Source: Spirochaetales bacterium (GTDB taxonomy: Bacteria; Spirochaetota; Spirochaetia; Sphaerochaetales; Sphaerochaetaceae). Taken from it: DNA of 7,151 bases. Positions 1 through 5,772 of the stretch are shown piece by piece (position 1 is the stretch's first letter; the number at the start of each line of letters is the position of its first letter). The notes under the pieces are model-generated. The model was not told where the DNA came from. It saw only the letters and a program-made list of their open reading frames with translations, and searched no databases. The position numbers and the translations under genes were made by a program. The stretch covers positions 1 to 7,151 of the forward strand of contig JAGABK010000050.1 in the NCBI GenBank assembly GCA_017614625.1. Direction: 5' to 3'.

Positions 1-1
1 G

Positions 2-451
2 CGCAACGGATGCACGGAGGAGTTCGCCTTCAGAGCCATAGAGAAGGGCGCTGCCATGGTCCTGGAGCGCGGACTGGGCTCCAGAACCCTGATCAACTCA
101 TTCTCCGGGCGCCTTGTTGAGCATATCTTCAGGAAGTACGGCGACAGGCTGCGCTACCACACCTTCTATCCGTGGGAGAACAACGGGGAGATGGAGACCG
201 ATCCGCGGACCTTCTGCGAGGTCGTATGCCCGCTGAACTGGGTCTACCGCCCGGACGGGACGCGTTTCATCAAACAGGAGGACATGCCGGAAAGCTTTTT
301 CAGGGAGCTTTCGGAGACTGGCATGCGCATCATTGTCTCAGGCGGAAGGGGAGAGGACGAGTTCGCCAATCTTGACCGTCTCATTGCCCTGGGCGGGAGC
401 ATAATCATGGCCGACGACCCGCTGAAGGTGCTTGCCCGGTACAGGGGCTGA
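2..451 (+). CDS. Glycerophosphodiester phosphodiesterase-like protein, 3' part only
   Basis: The reading frame is open from the left edge of the window, so the start and N-terminal part lie outside; 149 residues are visible. GDPD enzymes split glycerophosphodiesters into glycerol 3-phosphate and an alcohol. The visible part fits the C-terminal half of a GDPD TIM barrel: a strand ending LINSFS (the usual 'v.iqSF'), a predicted helix with GRLVEHIFRKYGDRL, a segment with VCPLNWVYRP, then GMRIIVSGG (the usual 'G..v..wt.n'), and the closing LGGSIIMADDP, matching 'lGvdgiiTDdP'. The metal ligands and catalytic histidines of GDPD lie in the missing N-terminal part, so activity cannot be judged. An internal ATG at position 56 is unlikely to be the real start, because coding-like sequence continues upstream and the family is about 230-300 residues long. 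It precedes a Ugp-type importer by 326 bases on the same strand, which supports a phosphodiester theme. The family call rests on motif resemblance and is moderately secure. Confidence 0.72.
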   Translation, partial: RNGCTEEFAFRAIEKGAAMVLERGLGSRTLINSFSGRLVEHIFRKYGDRLRYHTFYPWENNGEMETDPRTFCEVVCPLNWVYRPDGTRFIKQEDMPESFFRELSETGMRIIVSGGRGEDEFANLDRLIALGGSIIMADDPLKVLARYRG

Positions 452-483
452 AGGCCGTTACTGCGGACAGATACACAAAAAGC

Positions 484-495
484 ATGTAATTACAT
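484..495. promoter_or_regulatory. Perfect 12-base palindrome, candidate operator
   Basis: ATGTAATTACAT reads the same on both strands and lies 33 bases after the GDPD-like stop codon, in the gap before the importer genes. Its AT-rich two-fold symmetry is of the kind bound by dimeric helix-turn-helix repressors. No regulator gene is visible in the window, and the position is almost 300 bases upstream of the permease start, so a regulatory role is only a possibility. Confidence 0.25.
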
Positions 496-506
496 CGTCA
501 AACCGG

Positions 507-526
507 GGCCGGGAAAACTGCCGGCC
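507..526 (+). other. GC-rich hairpin in the intergenic gap
   Basis: GGCCGG (507-512) pairs perfectly with CCGGCC (521-526) across an eight-base loop. No T-run follows, so it is not a standard intrinsic terminator. It could protect the 3' end of the GDPD-like transcript or be part of a larger fold. Confidence 0.3.
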
Positions 527-546
527 GTGGGTAAATGTTCTTTATG

Positions 547-568
547 GTGCATTATTATTGCACTTTTT
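547..568 (+). terminator. Weak candidate intrinsic terminator after the GDPD-like gene
   Basis: GTGCA (547-551) pairs with TGCAC (559-563) across a seven-base AT loop and is followed directly by TTTTT (564-568). The stem is only five pairs, so it would be a poor terminator alone. It may act together with the GC-rich hairpin at 507-526. Confidence 0.3.
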
Positions 569-741
569 CGATTTGAAATATTCAGTTGCACATTACTCGC
601 TCTGTTTTTCCGTTTTTCCCGTTCTGAAATAATTGCGGAGACTTGTCCGGGCCATTTGCGCTGATTATCGCTTCCGTTTTTTTCCGGTGAGAACGTCCTC
701 CGGGTTCAACTTTTCCGTTACAGTCCGGCGGGGTTTGGCAA

Positions 742-747
742 TAGAAT
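742..747 (+). promoter_or_regulatory. Candidate -10 element of the importer promoter
   Basis: TAGAAT matches five of six bases of TATAAT and lies 30 bases before the first permease start codon, which would give a leader of about 24 bases. No good -35 box is visible at the usual spacing (TTACAG at 718-723 is poor), so this is a tentative call. Confidence 0.22.
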
Positions 748-777
748 GTAGGTACTGAAAAAAACTGAAGGAAAAAG

Positions 778-1692
778 ATGATTAAGAAAAAATCAAAAGA
801 TTCCGTCGCTCCAATGTCGGGGCTTGCCCTGAGGAGGATGAAAGGGCAGAACGTAGGCTATCTCTTCATCCTGCCTGCAATAGCCCTGCTGCTTCTGTTC
901 ACGTACTACCCGTTCATCAGGGCGATAGTCCTTTCCTTTGCACTCACCAACAAGAGGGGAAACTTCTCCAAGTGGGTCGGATTCGCCAACTGGGTACGCG
1001 TCCTGAAGAAGGCCGAGTTCTGGAAGGTCGTCGGCATCACGCTCAAGATGGCGGCCATAAACCTGACTTTCACGTTCTCCATCGCCATGATCTTCGGTCT
1101 CATGGCCACCAAGAAGGTGAAGTTCTCCAAGTTCTACCAGACGCTGTACGCGCTGCCCATGGCCATAGCCACATCGCCGGCGGCGGCCATCTTCCTGTTC
1201 ATCTACAGCAAGCACAACGGCGTCCTCAACAACCTTCTTGGAACGGAAGTCGCATGGCTGCTCAACCAGAAGACAGCCCTGTGGTCCGTCTGCGCCATGA
1301 CGATCTGGCAGCATGTGGGATCCTGCTTCATCTTCCTGCTCGTATGTTTCAGGAACGTTCCCGACGAGCTTCTCGAGAGCGCCTACCTCGACGGAGCAGG
1401 TCCTCTGCGCAGGATCAAGGACATAATCATCCCGCTGGCATCGCCCCAGATCTTCTTCGTCTTGTTCATGAGCATCAACTCGAGCTTCAAGACCTTCAAC
1501 CAGATCAAGCTCCTTACCGGAGGAGGTCCGGCCAACGCCACGAAGAACCTCATCTACTACATCTATGAGAACGCTATCATCCACGGCAGATTCGAAACCG
1601 CATGTGTGCAGGCCCTGTTCCTGTTTGTGATGATTTTCATCCTGACCAGAATCCAGTTTCTGTGTGAGAAGAGGTTCGTACACTATCAATGA
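778..1692 (+). CDS. UgpA-like ABC transporter permease (CUT1/MalF-type)
   Basis: An inner-membrane permease of 304 residues, the usual size for this family; with its partner it forms the channel of a binding-protein-dependent importer. Six hydrophobic segments can be seen, at about residues 27-53, 84-108, 118-143, 168-191, 222-238 and 276-296. The EAA loop that docks on the ATPase is clear at 200-223 (ESAYLDGAG, then IIIPLASP). The CUT1 hallmark LTGGGPANAT lies at 246-255. The segment FYQTLYALPMAIATSPAAA (119-137) and the C-terminal end resembling '..VRYQ' are closer to UgpA (glycerol 3-phosphate/glycerophosphodiester) than to MalF as I remember them. The start is supported by GAAGGA at 767-772, five bases before the ATG. 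It is the first gene of the importer operon and its stop overlaps the next start (ATGA). The membership in the permease family is firm; the substrate is not. Confidence 0.93.
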   Translation: MIKKKSKDSVAPMSGLALRRMKGQNVGYLFILPAIALLLLFTYYPFIRAIVLSFALTNKRGNFSKWVGFANWVRVLKKAEFWKVVGITLKMAAINLTFTFSIAMIFGLMATKKVKFSKFYQTLYALPMAIATSPAAAIFLFIYSKHNGVLNNLLGTEVAWLLNQKTALWSVCAMTIWQHVGSCFIFLLVCFRNVPDELLESAYLDGAGPLRRIKDIIIPLASPQIFFVLFMSINSSFKTFNQIKLLTGGGPANATKNLIYYIYENAIIHGRFETACVQALFLFVMIFILTRIQFLCEKRFVHYQ

Positions 1693-2531
1693 TCACCATT
1701 TCTGCAAAATCCAAGAAGAGAATCGGCAGAGTGGCGCCGTTCATCATCAAGTCACTCATAGGTCTGCTTTTCATCTCGCCCCTGATCATCGCGGTGTTCT
1801 TCTCGCTGCAGGTCGAGGACGAGCTGACTATGCCGCCTCTCCATCTGTTCACCAAGAACCCGTACTTCTCGAACTTCCTCGAGGTGTTCCAGAAGGTCCC
1901 GTTCTTCACATACCTGAAGAACTCGCTCATCGTGTGCGTGGGAGCCATCACGATACAGATAATCGTGGCGAGTCTCGCCGCCTACGGCTTCGTGTTCTTC
2001 AACTTCAAGTTCAAGAAGGTGTTCTTCGCCCTTGTCGTCTCGGCCATGTCCATCCCGGGCGAGGTCGTCGTCATAACGAACTACGTCACCATACAGAACC
2101 TGGGGCTTTACAACACGTATCTGGGCCTCATGATAACCAGCTTCGTGGGAAGCACCTCGATCTTCATGATGAGGCAGTACTACATGACGCTTCCAAAGGA
2201 CTACAAGGAAGCCGCCGAGCTTGACGGATGCGGGAACCTTCGCTTCCTGCTCAAGATAGCCACACCGCTTTCGGTTCCGACCATCACATCCCTTGCCATG
2301 TACCTGTTCGTCCACATCTACAACGCCTTCTTCTGGCCTGTCCTGGTCACGGGAAGCATGGACAAGAGAACCGTCCAGGTCGGAATCTCGTTCCTGGTGT
2401 CCGGAGACGTCGTGCGCTACAGCCAGATCCTGGCCAGCGCAATTGTCGCCATCCTGCCCACAGTGATCCTGTTCATCTTCGGTCAGGACTACATCATCAA
2501 CGGAATGACCAAAGGCGGTATCAAGGGCTGA
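1689..2531 (+). CDS. UgpE-like ABC transporter permease (CUT1/MalG-type)
   Basis: The second inner-membrane permease, of 280 residues. Its ATG shares the ATGA overlap with the stop of the UgpA-like gene, so the two are probably translationally coupled and made in equal amounts. Hydrophobic segments lie near residues 17-40, 77-103, 109-130, 143-165, 200-221 and 245-268. The EAA loop is at 174-197: EAAELDGCG followed by LRFLLKIATPLSVP, with Cys where Ala is usual (DGAG). FRQ-type conservation appears as MMRQYYMTLPKDYKEAA (160-176), which is characteristic of the MalG/UgpE half. The C-terminus ends in the common 'G..KGGIKG' form (272-280). No ATP-binding subunit is encoded in the window, so the pair must use an ATPase from elsewhere. 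Family call is firm; substrate is inferred from context only. Confidence 0.93.
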   Translation: MITISAKSKKRIGRVAPFIIKSLIGLLFISPLIIAVFFSLQVEDELTMPPLHLFTKNPYFSNFLEVFQKVPFFTYLKNSLIVCVGAITIQIIVASLAAYGFVFFNFKFKKVFFALVVSAMSIPGEVVVITNYVTIQNLGLYNTYLGLMITSFVGSTSIFMMRQYYMTLPKDYKEAAELDGCGNLRFLLKIATPLSVPTITSLAMYLFVHIYNAFFWPVLVTGSMDKRTVQVGISFLVSGDVVRYSQILASAIVAILPTVILFIFGQDYIINGMTKGGIKG

Positions 2532-2546
2532 TGAAAACGTAATCTG

Positions 2547-2560
2547 ACAACAAAAGTTGT
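2547..2560 (+). other. Small hairpin in the spacer before the solute-binding protein gene
   Basis: ACAAC (2547-2551) and GTTGT (2556-2560) form a five-pair stem with an AAAA loop, 27 bases before the solute-binding protein start. No T-run follows, so it is not a terminator. A stem here could guard the 5' end of a processed message and help raise the amount of binding protein over permease. CTGACA at 2544-2549 also resembles a -35 box, but no convincing -10 follows at proper spacing. Confidence 0.25.
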
Positions 2561-2587
2561 ATAGAAAAATAGGAAAAGGAGAAAAAA

Positions 2588-3967
2588 ATGAAGAAACTTT
2601 TAGCAATTCTGCTCGTTCTCTGCTGCACGTTCGCACTGTTCGCAAACGCAGCAACCGAAGAAGCTGCTCCCAAGGCCTCCGGCAAGGAGTCCTGGGGTCC
2701 CGCACCCGAGGGAACCAAGGAAGTCCTGATCTGGACATTCTATGGTGAGACAATGAAGAACCAGTATCAGCAGATCGTCGATGCCTTCAACGCAAGCCAG
2801 ACCAAGTACCACGTCACAGTCGAGTACCAGGGCGGCCAGGCTGAGGTTGCTGCAAAGCTCGCATCCACAGAGAATTCTGCTCTTCCCGCTGCATTCCACG
2901 GTGCAGTCGAGAACACAGCCCAGTTCGCAACAAGCGGCTACGCTGTTCCGATGCAGGAGTTCATCGACCTCGATGAGGCCGGATGGCCCGAGCTGGCAAC
3001 GACATGGGATGCCATCAAGTCCGCTTACCAGGACCAGGAAGGCAAACTCTGGGCTTATCCTCAGGGATACAGCTACGGCGCACTGTTCTACAACGCCGAC
3101 ATGCTGAAGGCAGCCGGAATCGATCCCGCCACGATCAAGTCCACTGACGACCTCCTCGCAGCCTGCAGAAAGCTCAAGGAAGGCGGATACTGCTCGACAC
3201 CCATCGGATTCCATCCGGACGGATTCTACTTCAACGAGATGCTGGCCAGAGAAGGAATCATGTACTATGACAACGCCAACGGATACAAGGGCGACATCAC
3301 CAAGTGTCTCTATGTCTCCGACTCCAAGGTCAACGCAACCGTCGCCAAGATGCTCGACTTCTACCAGACCCTCCACAGAGAAGGCCTCGCAGTTCCCTAT
3401 GGCTCGAACTACCAGAAGGAAGTCCTCCCCGAGATGGGAACACACAACTGCTGCTTCTTCATCGGTGTCGTCTCCATCACAACCAAGATCCTCGATGTCG
3501 CCAAGGACTTCACAGTCGGTGTCCAGCCGCTGATCTCCGTCACGGCCGAGGGTTCCAGAAAGGGTGAGATGGCCGGTGGTACAGGTCTCTTCATCGCCGA
3601 CAACGGCGACAAGTGGGCCCAGCAGGGTGCTTACGAGTTCGCCAAGTTCGCCTCACAGGCAGAGCAGGCCGGTTACTTCGCATCCGTCACAGGTTACCTC
3701 GCACCCAACAAGGGCGCATATGAGAGCCAGGTCTACAAGGCATTCCTCGAGAAGTGCCCGACCTTCGCTTCCATCTACGAGAGCCTTGCACAGTCCGATG
3801 ATTCCGGTAACAACCCGTACATCCCCATCGGAACACAGATGAAGGCCGCCAACAAGCTCGCTATCCAGACTGTTTCTTCCGATCCGACTGCTGACATCCA
3901 GGCAGTCATCAAGACAGCCAACGATACGATCCAGGAAGCGATCGACCTGTACAACCTCTCCAAGTAG
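2588..3967 (+). CDS. UgpB-like extracellular solute-binding protein (family 1)
   Basis: A periplasmic binding protein of 459 residues that captures the substrate and hands it to the two upstream permeases. The N-terminus is a signal peptide: MKKLL, a hydrophobic core to about residue 18, then Ala-Asn-Ala (19-21) as a likely signal peptidase I site. The pair Cys12-Cys13 lies inside the core and lacks a good lipobox, so a soluble protein is favoured. Family features are EVLIWTFYGE (45-54), GKLWAYPQGYSYGALFYNADMLKAAGIDP (152-180, the usual 'P......lyYNkd.f..aGld'), GGTGLFIADNG (330-340) and ASVTGYLAPNKGAY (365-378), all typical of UgpB-like proteins. AAAGGAG at 2575-2581, six bases before the ATG, is the best ribosome site in the window. 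Codon choice differs from the neighbours (all four Arg codons AGA, Ile almost all ATC), fitting high expression. The gene ends just before a strong terminator. The ligand cannot be read from the sequence. Confidence 0.92.
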   Translation: MKKLLAILLVLCCTFALFANAATEEAAPKASGKESWGPAPEGTKEVLIWTFYGETMKNQYQQIVDAFNASQTKYHVTVEYQGGQAEVAAKLASTENSALPAAFHGAVENTAQFATSGYAVPMQEFIDLDEAGWPELATTWDAIKSAYQDQEGKLWAYPQGYSYGALFYNADMLKAAGIDPATIKSTDDLLAACRKLKEGGYCSTPIGFHPDGFYFNEMLAREGIMYYDNANGYKGDITKCLYVSDSKVNATVAKMLDFYQTLHREGLAVPYGSNYQKEVLPEMGTHNCCFFIGVVSITTKILDVAKDFTVGVQPLISVTAEGSRKGEMAGGTGLFIADNGDKWAQQGAYEFAKFASQAEQAGYFASVTGYLAPNKGAYESQVYKAFLEKCPTFASIYESLAQSDDSGNNPYIPIGTQMKAANKLAIQTVSSDPTADIQAVIKTANDTIQEAIDLYNLSK

Positions 3968-3984
3968 GGAAGGTATGTATTGAT

Positions 3985-4026
3985 TCCCTGAGGCAGGGCA
4001 TTCCGGTGCCCTGCCTTTTATAGGGA
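3985..4026 (+). terminator. Intrinsic terminator after the solute-binding protein gene
   Basis: A perfect nine-pair stem, GGCAGGGCA (3992-4000) with TGCCCTGCC (4007-4015), carries a six-base TTCCGG loop and is followed by TTTTAT (4016-4021). It begins 24 bases after the solute-binding protein stop. An outer TCCCT (3985-3989) could also pair with AGGGA (4022-4026) across the T-run. It should end or reduce transcription, separating the importer from the hydrolase/DUF624/phosphodiesterase group. The T-run is short, so some read-through is likely. Confidence 0.85.
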
Positions 4027-4047
4027 GTCACGGCAAGAAGGATTTTC

Positions 4048-5049
4048 ATGAAAAGGCATCCTGTCATCATTGCGGCGGCGCTTCTGCTTGCTGCAGTTCT
4101 GGTTTGTGCAGTTTCCTGTCATTCATTGTCCTCAGCCCCGAAGGGACCCGACAAGGACGGCTCCTACACATCATCGGTCTATTACACCGGTGACGATGCG
4201 GGAAAGCTCACCGTCAGGTACATAGGCCTGAGCGGAGCCGACGGCGACACCTACGCCGGCGACTGCGCGGTCTACACGTCCCCCGAGGGTCTGGTGATGA
4301 TGGTAGACTGCGGAAATCAGATAAGCTATCAGGAGCTCTTTCCGGTGCTCGACGCAATGGGCATCAGGAAGATCGACATATTCGTCATGAGCCATCCCCA
4401 TGTGGACCACATAGGTTCGTTCACCGAGCTCGCAAGACGCTACGGGATAGGGAAGCTCTACAAGAACTATGTCGAATACAGGACGGACGTCTACAAGGGC
4501 GCCATGATGACGGCGGAGCAGCTTGGCATCGAGGTGCAGGTCCTTTACGAGGGCGATTCGTTCAAGTTCGGCGAATACGTGGACGTGCAGGTGTTCTGGC
4601 CCTACGAGGGTCAGGTCATCGACCAGACGGACGCCGCAAGCACCAACCATTCGTCGCTCGCCATGAGGATCACGTACGGCGATTCCTCGTTCTGGTCGAG
4701 CGGAGACCTCTATCTCGCCGACGAGATGGAGCTGGTCAAGCGCTACGGAGAGCAGATCCGGAGCGACGTGGTGAAGATGAACCACCACGGAAGGGAGACT
4801 TCCAACAGCAAGGACTACATCAACACACTCCAGCCGAAGATCGCAGTGGCCTGCCAGAGCCACTTCTCCAGCGAGGCGGTCCTGAACTGGTACAGGGGTT
4901 CGGGCGCGACGGTGTTCCACACCGCGTTCGACGGAACGGTAAGGATATCGACGGCCGGCGACGGCCATTACGACGTACAGGTCCAGAACATCAGGACGAA
5001 GACCAAGCTGTACGGAAAGCCTGCGGAAGACGGGCACTATGTCTTCTGA
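4048..5049 (+). CDS. Exported MBL-fold metallo-hydrolase (ComEC C-terminal-domain-like), probable lipoprotein
   Basis: A 333-residue protein with an export signal and one metallo-beta-lactamase-fold domain. The N-terminus MKRHP, a hydrophobic stretch 6-20 and AVSC (21-24) look like a lipoprotein signal with a loose lipobox, as seen in spirochaetes; Cys24 would be lipidated. In the domain, YIGLSGADGDTYAGDCAVY (58-76) and MVDCGN (85-90) are the opening strands. HPHVDH (116-121) is the metal motif HxHxDH. NHSSLAMRI (200-208) and FWSSGDL (215-221) match the 'N..Slvl.l' and 'lltGD' segments of ComEC-like MBL domains, and KMNHHG (243-248) matches 'lkv.HHGs'. Known ComEC relatives act as nucleases or phosphodiesterases, but this protein has no membrane channel domain, so it is not a DNA-uptake pore. 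AAGGA at 4038-4042 supports the start. It follows the terminator and leads the second gene group. The fold is firm; the substrate is unknown. Confidence 0.87.
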   Translation: MKRHPVIIAAALLLAAVLVCAVSCHSLSSAPKGPDKDGSYTSSVYYTGDDAGKLTVRYIGLSGADGDTYAGDCAVYTSPEGLVMMVDCGNQISYQELFPVLDAMGIRKIDIFVMSHPHVDHIGSFTELARRYGIGKLYKNYVEYRTDVYKGAMMTAEQLGIEVQVLYEGDSFKFGEYVDVQVFWPYEGQVIDQTDAASTNHSSLAMRITYGDSSFWSSGDLYLADEMELVKRYGEQIRSDVVKMNHHGRETSNSKDYINTLQPKIAVACQSHFSSEAVLNWYRGSGATVFHTAFDGTVRISTAGDGHYDVQVQNIRTKTKLYGKPAEDGHYVF

Positions 5050-5054
5050 TTTCC

Positions 5055-5059
5055 GGGGA
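5055..5059 (+). promoter_or_regulatory. Ribosome binding site deciding the DUF624 start
   Basis: GGGGA at 5055-5059 abuts the first ATG (5059), leaving no room for initiation there, but sits five bases before the second ATG (5065). This favours the second ATG as the real start. Confidence 0.4.
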
Positions 5060-5064
5060 TGGGT

Positions 5065-5772
5065 ATGAAGGTATTTCTCAAACGGACACTGGGCGAGGAG
5101 ATGGACAGCCTCATTCTCCTCAACCTCATAACCTGCGCCCTGTGCGCCACTGTCGTATGCGCCGGTCCTGCGGTGCTGGCCCTTACAGGTCTGATCATCA
5201 GGATCAACGACGACAGGGCCGACCGGAACCGCATAAAGGAATTCTTCTCCATTTTCAGGAAGAAGTTCGTCAACGGGCTCATCTATGAGATAGTGCTTGC
5301 CGTATACGTGGCGGTCCTCATCGTCAGCCAGACGCTGGGAGTGAGGATACAGGAGTCCAACCCGGCTGCCGCAAGGGTGGTGGAGACCTTCGTGATCCTA
5401 GGATTCTTCCTGGCCGCGATCGTGTCAGTATGCACCTCGATAGTGCTGTCTGCCTGGGAGACCTCCTTCGGGACGGGACTGTGGAACGGAATCTGCCTGG
5501 CCTTCGGAAAGCTTCCGCGCGCCTTTCTGAGCGCACTGGTGGTCTACGGGTTCCTCTATCTGCTCTATCCGGTGTTCTGGCCCGTGTCGGCGGTGTTCTA
5601 CGTATTCATAATGATCTCGCTGACATGCGTCTTCAAGGTCGCCTTCATGTGGTCTCCGGTCTGCACGCTGCTTCTGGACAGGAATCCGAAGTACGACGCC
5701 GTCGAGGCCAACAGGAAGGCCATGTCAAAGGAAAACTACGAAAGCAAGGATATACAGGAGATGAAAACATGA
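5065..5772 (+). CDS. DUF624 (YesL-like) membrane protein
   Basis: An integral membrane protein of 235 residues. The N-terminal third matches the DUF624/YesL pattern: SLILLNLITCALCATVV (15-31), AGPAVLALTGLIIRI (33-47), then a charged stretch and FFSIFRKKFVNGL (60-72), the usual 'Ffk.fk.nf'. Further hydrophobic segments lie at about 72-93, 106-128, 152-175 and 176-195, giving five or so membrane spans. The C-terminal 35 residues are polar and charged. The molecular role of DUF624 proteins is not known to me; they are commonly found next to CUT1 sugar-type importers, which fits this locus and suggests an accessory part in uptake or its regulation. The start at 5065 is chosen on ribosome-site spacing; an in-frame ATG at 5059 would add two residues. 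It begins 15 bases after the hydrolase stop, and its stop overlaps the next start (ATGA), implying co-translation. Confidence 0.82.
   Translation: MKVFLKRTLGEEMDSLILLNLITCALCATVVCAGPAVLALTGLIIRINDDRADRNRIKEFFSIFRKKFVNGLIYEIVLAVYVAVLIVSQTLGVRIQESNPAAARVVETFVILGFFLAAIVSVCTSIVLSAWETSFGTGLWNGICLAFGKLPRAFLSALVVYGFLYLLYPVFWPVSAVFYVFIMISLTCVFKVAFMWSPVCTLLLDRNPKYDAVEANRKAMSKENYESKDIQEMKT
5756..5760 (+). promoter_or_regulatory. Ribosome binding site deciding the phosphodiesterase start
   Basis: AGGAG at 5756-5760 lies eight bases before the ATG at 5769. The frame is open much further upstream (to an ATG at 5430), but that part overlaps the DUF624 gene and shows no family resemblance, so the ribosome site and the conserved MKKRLLVFSVDAM start fix the gene at 5769. 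Confidence 0.7.

Larger units (their letters stand above)
452..777 (+). promoter_or_regulatory. Intergenic region upstream of the importer genes
   Basis: This 326-base stretch has no convincing gene. A 66-codon open frame at 432-632 overlaps the GDPD-like end and has no family resemblance. The region is richer in A/T and T-runs than the genes. It holds a perfect 12-base palindrome (484-495), a GC-rich hairpin (507-526), a short hairpin followed by five T (547-568), a repeated TTTTCCGTT at 606-614 and 711-719, and a -10-like TAGAAT at 742-747. I recognise no riboswitch or small RNA in it. It is the most likely place for the promoter and operators of the transporter operon. Confidence 0.5.

Noticed and set aside
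432..632. A 66-codon open frame in the intergenic gap as a small gene
   Set aside because: It starts inside the GDPD-like gene, has no clear ribosome site, and crosses hairpins and T-rich sequence; nothing in its product is recognisable.
793..1689. A 298-codon open frame on the - strand opposite the first permease
   Set aside because: It is a shadow of the permease codons with no motif, and the + strand protein has the EAA loop and six membrane segments.
1752..2753. A 333-codon open frame on the - strand across the second permease and the start of the binding protein gene
   Set aside because: It is antisense to two well-supported genes, spans their junction, and its protein has low-complexity Asp/Glu/His-rich sequence with no domain.
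4171..5037. A 288-codon open frame on the - strand opposite the MBL-fold gene
   Set aside because: It has no recognisable domain, and the + strand frame carries a leader and all metal motifs.
4048..5049. The MBL-fold gene as a true beta-lactamase or as the DNA-uptake pore ComEC
   Set aside because: It lacks the ComEC membrane domain, and its NHSSL, SGD and NHHG segments fit ComEC-like hydrolases better than class B beta-lactamases.
5430..5768. An upstream extension of the NPP-type frame into the DUF624 gene, as a fused or overprinted domain
   Set aside because: The added part has no family resemblance, the ribosome site and the conserved N-terminus support 5769, and the overlap is with a real membrane-protein gene.
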